A stretch of DNA of 64,000 bases from Actinomadura cremea. Its GTDB lineage: Bacteria > Actinomycetota > Actinomycetes > Streptosporangiales > Streptosporangiaceae. Position 1 is the first letter of the stretch; every line of letters starts with the position of its first letter. The translations under genes and the position numbers were made by a program. The notes under the pieces are model-generated. The model was not told where the DNA came from, made no database searches, and worked only from the letters and a program-made list of their open reading frames with translations. The stretch is taken from NCBI RefSeq assembly GCF_014648495.1, contig NZ_BMRF01000002.1:186001-250000 (forward strand), written 5' to 3'. Positions 60,368 through 64,000 of this stretch are shown piece after piece.

Positions 60368-61057
60368 ATGACCGGACCGGCGGTTCCCGACGTCAAGCAC
60401 GTGCCCGTCGACCGGGCGACCCGCGAGTACCTCCTTCGCTCGTGCTCGCCGGTCGACCCGGTGGTGCGCGACCTCGCCGAGCGCACGGCCGAGGTCGGCG
60501 ACGCCGCGGGCATGATGGTGCCGGTCGAGCAGGCCGCCCTGCTGACCCTGCTGACCAGGCTGGTGTCCGCCTCCTCGGTCGTGGACGTGGGCACCTTCAC
60601 CGGACTGTCGGCCCTGTCTTTCGCCCGCGGCCTGGCGCCCGGCGGCTCCGTCGTCACCTGTGACGTGACCGACGAGTGGCTGGGCCTCGCGCGCGAGCAC
60701 TGGCGGCGCGCCGGGGTCGCCGACCGCATCGAGTTCCGGCTCGGCGCGGCCGCGCGGACGCTGACCGAACTCGCCGCCGGCCCGGCGGCCGACCTGGTCT
60801 TCCTCGACGCCGACAAGATGAACTACCCCCGCTACCTCGGGCTGGCGGTGCCGCTGCTGCGGCCGGGCGGGCTGCTGGTGGCCGACAACGTGCTGCTGGA
60901 CGGCTCGGTCCTCGACCCCGCGGGGGCGCCCGCCGGGCTGCCGCGCCGCGCGGCGGAGCGGATGCGCGAGTTCAACGCCGCGCTCGCCGCGGACGACCGC
61001 CTGGAGGCGGTCATGCTGCCCATCGCGGACGGGATGACGATCGCCCGGAAGCGGTGA
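60368..61057 (+). CDS. SAM-dependent O-methyltransferase (CCoAMT type)
   Basis: 229 aa class I methyltransferase. PVEQAALLTLLTRL, SAM loop VVDVGTFTGLSALSFARGL, and metal-site FLDADKMNY with VADNVLLDGSVLDP. This metal-dependent group methylates catechols and other phenolic hydroxyls, which suggests a methoxylated aromatic moiety in the product. Starts 12 bases after the previous gene. Confidence 0.9.
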   Translation: MTGPAVPDVKHVPVDRATREYLLRSCSPVDPVVRDLAERTAEVGDAAGMMVPVEQAALLTLLTRLVSASSVVDVGTFTGLSALSFARGLAPGGSVVTCDVTDEWLGLAREHWRRAGVADRIEFRLGAAARTLTELAAGPAADLVFLDADKMNYPRYLGLAVPLLRPGGLLVADNVLLDGSVLDPAGAPAGLPRRAAERMREFNAALAADDRLEAVMLPIADGMTIARKR

Positions 61058-61068
61058 GCGTGAACGCG

Positions 61069-61107
61069 GGACGCGGCCCCGGCGCCGAGAGCGCCGGGGC
61101 CGCGTCC
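61069..61107. terminator. Bidirectional terminator
   Basis: Perfect 17-bp stem GGACGCGGCCCCGGCGC/GCGCCGGGGCCGCGTCC, loop CGAGA, between the convergent methyltransferase (+) and carrier protein (-). Confidence 0.85.
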
Positions 61108-61123
61108 TGAGCGTGGCCGGGAC

Positions 61124-61411
61124 TCAGTCGCCCGCGCCGGCCGCGGCCCCCTCGGCACCGCGGGCCGCGAGGACCTCCCGCGTGAACGCGGCCAGATCGG
61201 GGTCCTCGAACAGCACGCCCACGTCCACCACGATGCCCAGGTCGTCCTCGATGCGGCCGGTGATGCGGACCGCCGAGATCGATTGCCCGCGCAGCTGGAA
61301 GAAAGTGCCATCGCAGGTGCCGTCCGGCATGCCGAGAACGTCCTGCCAGATTTCCGCCACGCGCTTTTCGATCAGCGCCGTGGACGAATCGTGTGAGTCT
61401 CTTTCGGGCAT
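61124..61411 (-). CDS. Free-standing carrier protein (PCP/ACP)
   Basis: 95 aa. VAEIWQDVLG then FFQLRGQSISAVRI, where the Ser of GQS is the phosphopantetheine site (usual FFxLGGHS), followed by LGIVVDVGVLFEDPDLAAF. Typical NRPS-type peptidyl carrier layout. AGGAGGGAC ribosome binding site. C-1027 also uses a free-standing carrier (SgcC2) loaded by a separate adenylation enzyme. Divergent from the NRPS gene with 213 bases between. Confidence 0.9.
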   Translation of the reverse strand: MPERDSHDSSTALIEKRVAEIWQDVLGMPDGTCDGTFFQLRGQSISAVRITGRIEDDLGIVVDVGVLFEDPDLAAFTREVLAARGAEGAAAGAGD

Positions 61412-61624
61412 GCGATGCCGTCCCTCCTGAAAGCGGTTCGAATTCTCGCCCGCCCGGTGGGCCGGCGAGGTGCGTCCCGCCCCATCGTCGGAGGAGTTCT
61501 GGTCCGTCGCTTCCTGTCGATTGCGGTTTCGATTTCCCCGGTTCCGGGATATCCGCGCGCCGCACTCAGCGAGAAGCGGACGGCCGCGGCGGCGTGTGAC
61601 TATTCGATCGCGATGGAGACGAAA

Positions 61625-64000
61625 ATGACTGCGATCGGAACGGCCCCGCCCGATGCCGGGGACGCCTCCGGCGTCCAGGCCGGCTTCCGGTTCCTGGACC
61701 GCGTGGCGCCGGACGGGGCGGCACACCGGATCCGCCGCGCGTACGAGGTGCGCGGGCCGCTCGATGTGCCCGCCCTCCGCGACGCGTGGACGGCGACGCT
61801 GGAGCGGCACGAACAGCTGCGCACCGCCATCGGCGAGGACGGCGACGGACGGCCGGTGCCGCTGCCGGTCCCCGATCCGGCCGCCTCGTTCGTCCAGGAC
61901 GGGCGTCCCCGGAGCACCGGCGGGGCGCCCGCCACCCTGACGGTGACCAGCCGGACGCCGGACTCCCACCGGCTCCTGCTGGACCTGCATCCGGCCGCCG
62001 CCGACGAACGGTCGGTCGCGATCGTCCTGGCGGAGCTGTCGTACCGCTACGCCCGCGCGATCGGGGCCGAGCAGGGCGACGCGCCGCCGGAACCCCGCGC
62101 CCGGTACCTCGACCACGCCGCCCGGAGCCGCGCGGCCGAGGCCGGGCCCGGGTTCCGGCGGTCGCTGGACTGGTGGGCGGCGACGCTGACACCGCCGCCG
62201 GAGCCCCCGGACCTGCCCGCGGACGGGGCGCGCTCGGGCGTCGCCGCGGACCGCGCGGCCCTGCCGTTCGCCTGGACGGACGGCGTCGCGGAGCCGCTCG
62301 CGCGGCTGTGCGAACGGGAGCGGGTACGGCCCGACGCCGTGCTGCTCGCGGCCCTGCACGCCCTGCTCCACCGGTACGGCGGCGCGGCGCGGACGGCGGT
62401 CGGCGTCCCGTGCTCGGTGCGCCCGGCCGGTTCCGCCGACGTCGTCGGCCCCTTCGAGAACCTGCTGGTGCACGTCGCGGACTCCGCCGGGCGCCCCTCC
62501 TTCCGCGAGCTGGTCCAGCGGACCGCGCGCACCCTGCGGGCGGCCCGCGAGCACCGTGCGGTGCCGTTCGACCGGATCGTGCGGACCGTGGACGTCGCGC
62601 GCGTCCCGGACCGCCTCCCCCTGTGCGACGTCCTGTTCCGGTACGCGGAGGACGGGCCGTCCGGGCTCCGCCTCCCCGGTGTCGAGGTGCGCCCGTCCGA
62701 AGCCGCCGCGCCGGCCGTCGCCGCGCTCGCCCTGAGCATCGGGGGGGCCTCCGCGTCGCGCGTGGCGGGGACGCTCGGATACCGGACCGACATGTTCGGG
62801 CGGGAGGCCGCGGCGGGCGTCCTCGCCCAGCTCCGCACGCTGCTGGCCGCCGCGCTCGTCGACCCCGGAACCTACGCGGACGCCCTGCCCCTGACCCCAC
62901 CGGGCACCGACCCGTCGACCACGCCGGACCTGTCCGAGGCGGGGACCGGCGGCGGTGCGGTGGACGGTGCGGCGACCGTCCACGACATGGTTCTGCGGAG
63001 CGCGGCGCGCGCGCCCGGCGCCATCGCCGTGTCCCATCTCGGCGAGGAACTGACCTACGCGGAGCTGGAGCGCGAGTCGTCCCGGATCGCCGCGTACCTG
63101 CGCGGCATCGGCGCGGAGGGCGCGCCCGTCGCCGTCCGGGCGCCCGCCGGAACGCGCCGGATCTCCGCGTCGCTCGGTGCGCTGCGCGCCGGGGCGCATC
63201 TGGTCTGGTTCGGTCCGGGGGACGTGGGGGAGCGGGGGCGGCACGTCCTCACCGAGCTGCGTCCGGCATGCCTCCTGCTGGACGGCGACCCGGAGCGGGA
63301 CCCGCTCGGCCGCTGGTACCGCGACGAGCTGGGCGGCCGGACGGTCGCCGTGCCCGCCGCGGGCCGCGGACCGGCCCCGCTCCCCCCGGGCGACCCCGCG
63401 GGGCCCGGCACCACGGTGTACGTCGCCTACACCTCCGGTTCGACGGGACGCCCGAAGGGCGTCGCCCACACGCACGCGTCGTTCGCGCAGTTCCTCACCT
63501 GGATGGCGGACGCGCTCGACATCGGGCCCGGCACGCGGCTGGCGCAGTGGGCGGCTCCCGAGCACGACCCGAGCCTGTGCGAGGTGTTCGCGACGCTCGC
63601 CGCGGGCGGGACGCTGTGCCCGGTGCCGGACCGGATCCGGGCCCACCCCGAACGCCTCGTCGACTGGCTGGTCGCGGAGCGGATCACGTTCCTCCAGGTC
63701 ATCCCCGGCCTCGCCCGGGAGCTGCTGAAGGAGCTGCGGCGGCGCGGCGGGACGGAGCGGCTCGCGGCGCTCGACCGCCTGGTGCTCATGGGCGAGGCGC
63801 TGCCCGGCGAGCTGGCCGACGCCCTGCGCGACGCGCTGCCCGGCGCCCGGCTCGCCAACGTCTACGGCCCCACCGAGACGATCGCGGCGACCTGGTACGA
63901 CATCACGGGATCGGTCGCGGGCACGGTGCCGATCGGGCGGCCCATTCCCGGCCGCCAGATCCTGGTGCTGGACGGGGCGGACCGGCCGTGCCCCACCGGA
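61625..64000 (+). CDS. NRPS condensation-adenylation protein, partial
   Basis: Open to the window end, at least 792 aa. ATG 61625 has GGAGA five bases upstream; ATG 61613 is an alternative. A condensation-like domain at about 15-430 (FRFLDRVAP, RHEQLRTAI, LLLDLHPAAADERSV, VGVPCSVRPAG) has HPAAADE where HHxxxDG is expected, so the catalytic second His is Pro. An adenylation domain follows from about 450: YTSGSTGRPKG at 602-612, PEHDPSLCEVF (core A4, Asp kept) and NVYGPTE at 745-751; cores A6-A10 lie outside. The conserved A4 Asp suggests an alpha-amino acid. No TTA codon seen. Confidence 0.88.
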   Translation, partial: MTAIGTAPPDAGDASGVQAGFRFLDRVAPDGAAHRIRRAYEVRGPLDVPALRDAWTATLERHEQLRTAIGEDGDGRPVPLPVPDPAASFVQDGRPRSTGGAPATLTVTSRTPDSHRLLLDLHPAAADERSVAIVLAELSYRYARAIGAEQGDAPPEPRARYLDHAARSRAAEAGPGFRRSLDWWAATLTPPPEPPDLPADGARSGVAADRAALPFAWTDGVAEPLARLCERERVRPDAVLLAALHALLHRYGGAARTAVGVPCSVRPAGSADVVGPFENLLVHVADSAGRPSFRELVQRTARTLRAAREHRAVPFDRIVRTVDVARVPDRLPLCDVLFRYAEDGPSGLRLPGVEVRPSEAAAPAVAALALSIGGASASRVAGTLGYRTDMFGREAAAGVLAQLRTLLAAALVDPGTYADALPLTPPGTDPSTTPDLSEAGTGGGAVDGAATVHDMVLRSAARAPGAIAVSHLGEELTYAELERESSRIAAYLRGIGAEGAPVAVRAPAGTRRISASLGALRAGAHLVWFGPGDVGERGRHVLTELRPACLLLDGDPERDPLGRWYRDELGGRTVAVPAAGRGPAPLPPGDPAGPGTTVYVAYTSGSTGRPKGVAHTHASFAQFLTWMADALDIGPGTRLAQWAAPEHDPSLCEVFATLAAGGTLCPVPDRIRAHPERLVDWLVAERITFLQVIPGLARELLKELRRRGGTERLAALDRLVLMGEALPGELADALRDALPGARLANVYGPTETIAATWYDITGSVAGTVPIGRPIPGRQILVLDGADRPCPTG

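Overview
The window is high-GC actinomycete chromosome. Genes are tightly packed, ATGA/GTGA overlaps and GTG/TTG starts are common, and the core order lysA-hom-thrC-thrB-rho-rpmE-prfA-prmC-sua5-wecA-atp is the conserved actinobacterial one. A Thermomonosporaceae/Actinomadura-like host fits, but that is inference; no rRNA is present to settle it.

Layout. 1-3720: end of a urease operon (ureC partial, ureF, ureG, ureD) translationally coupled to a pair of FluC fluoride channels. 3722-6384: a decayed stretch holding a chimeric, frameshifted permease and an HNH (ScoMcrA-like) nuclease, followed by tRNA-Arg(CCG) on the minus strand. 6801-12652: response regulator, DALR-domain protein, then lysA-hom-thrC-thrB for lysine and threonine synthesis. 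13108-24367: rho, a sensor kinase/NarL-type regulator pair, rpmE, prfA, prmC, a HicAB toxin-antitoxin with a frameshifted toxin, sua5, a DUF2207 protein and wecA. 24733-33091: the complete F1Fo ATP synthase operon (atpI, atpZ, atpB-E-F-H-A-G-D-C) and a DUF2550 gene. 33378-39726: secreted M28 peptidase, cobalamin adenosyltransferase, GMC oxidoreductase, a 36-aa basic mini-protein, GNAT and aldehyde dehydrogenase.

40014 to the window end is a secondary-metabolite cluster: an enediyne. It carries the full warhead cassette: two DUF1702 (UnbL-type) paralogues, UnbV, UnbU, the iterative enediyne PKS (KS-AT-ACP-KR-DH-PPTase, 1953 aa) and the E10-type hot-dog thioesterase. These are coupled to a flavin reductase and a P450, and the unit ends at a 16-bp bidirectional terminator. 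Two minus-strand regulators follow (AraC type, and a StrR/SgcR1-like ParB-fold activator with a TTA codon). A second plus-strand operon comes next: a DUF5987-like small protein with a GMC oxidoreductase (E8/E9-like), a CMD/AhpD-like protein, a TIGR03084 (maleylpyruvate-isomerase-like) protein and an O-methyltransferase. Last are a free-standing carrier protein on the minus strand and an NRPS C-A protein cut by the window edge. The PKSE and thioesterase would make the polyene precursor. The UnbL/V/U proteins and the oxidoreductases are presumed to turn it into the core. The methyltransferase, carrier protein and NRPS probably build a peripheral acyl/amino-acid group. The E6/E7/E8/E9-like genes recall nine-membered enediynes, but the product cannot be named from this window, and no apoprotein or resistance gene is visible.
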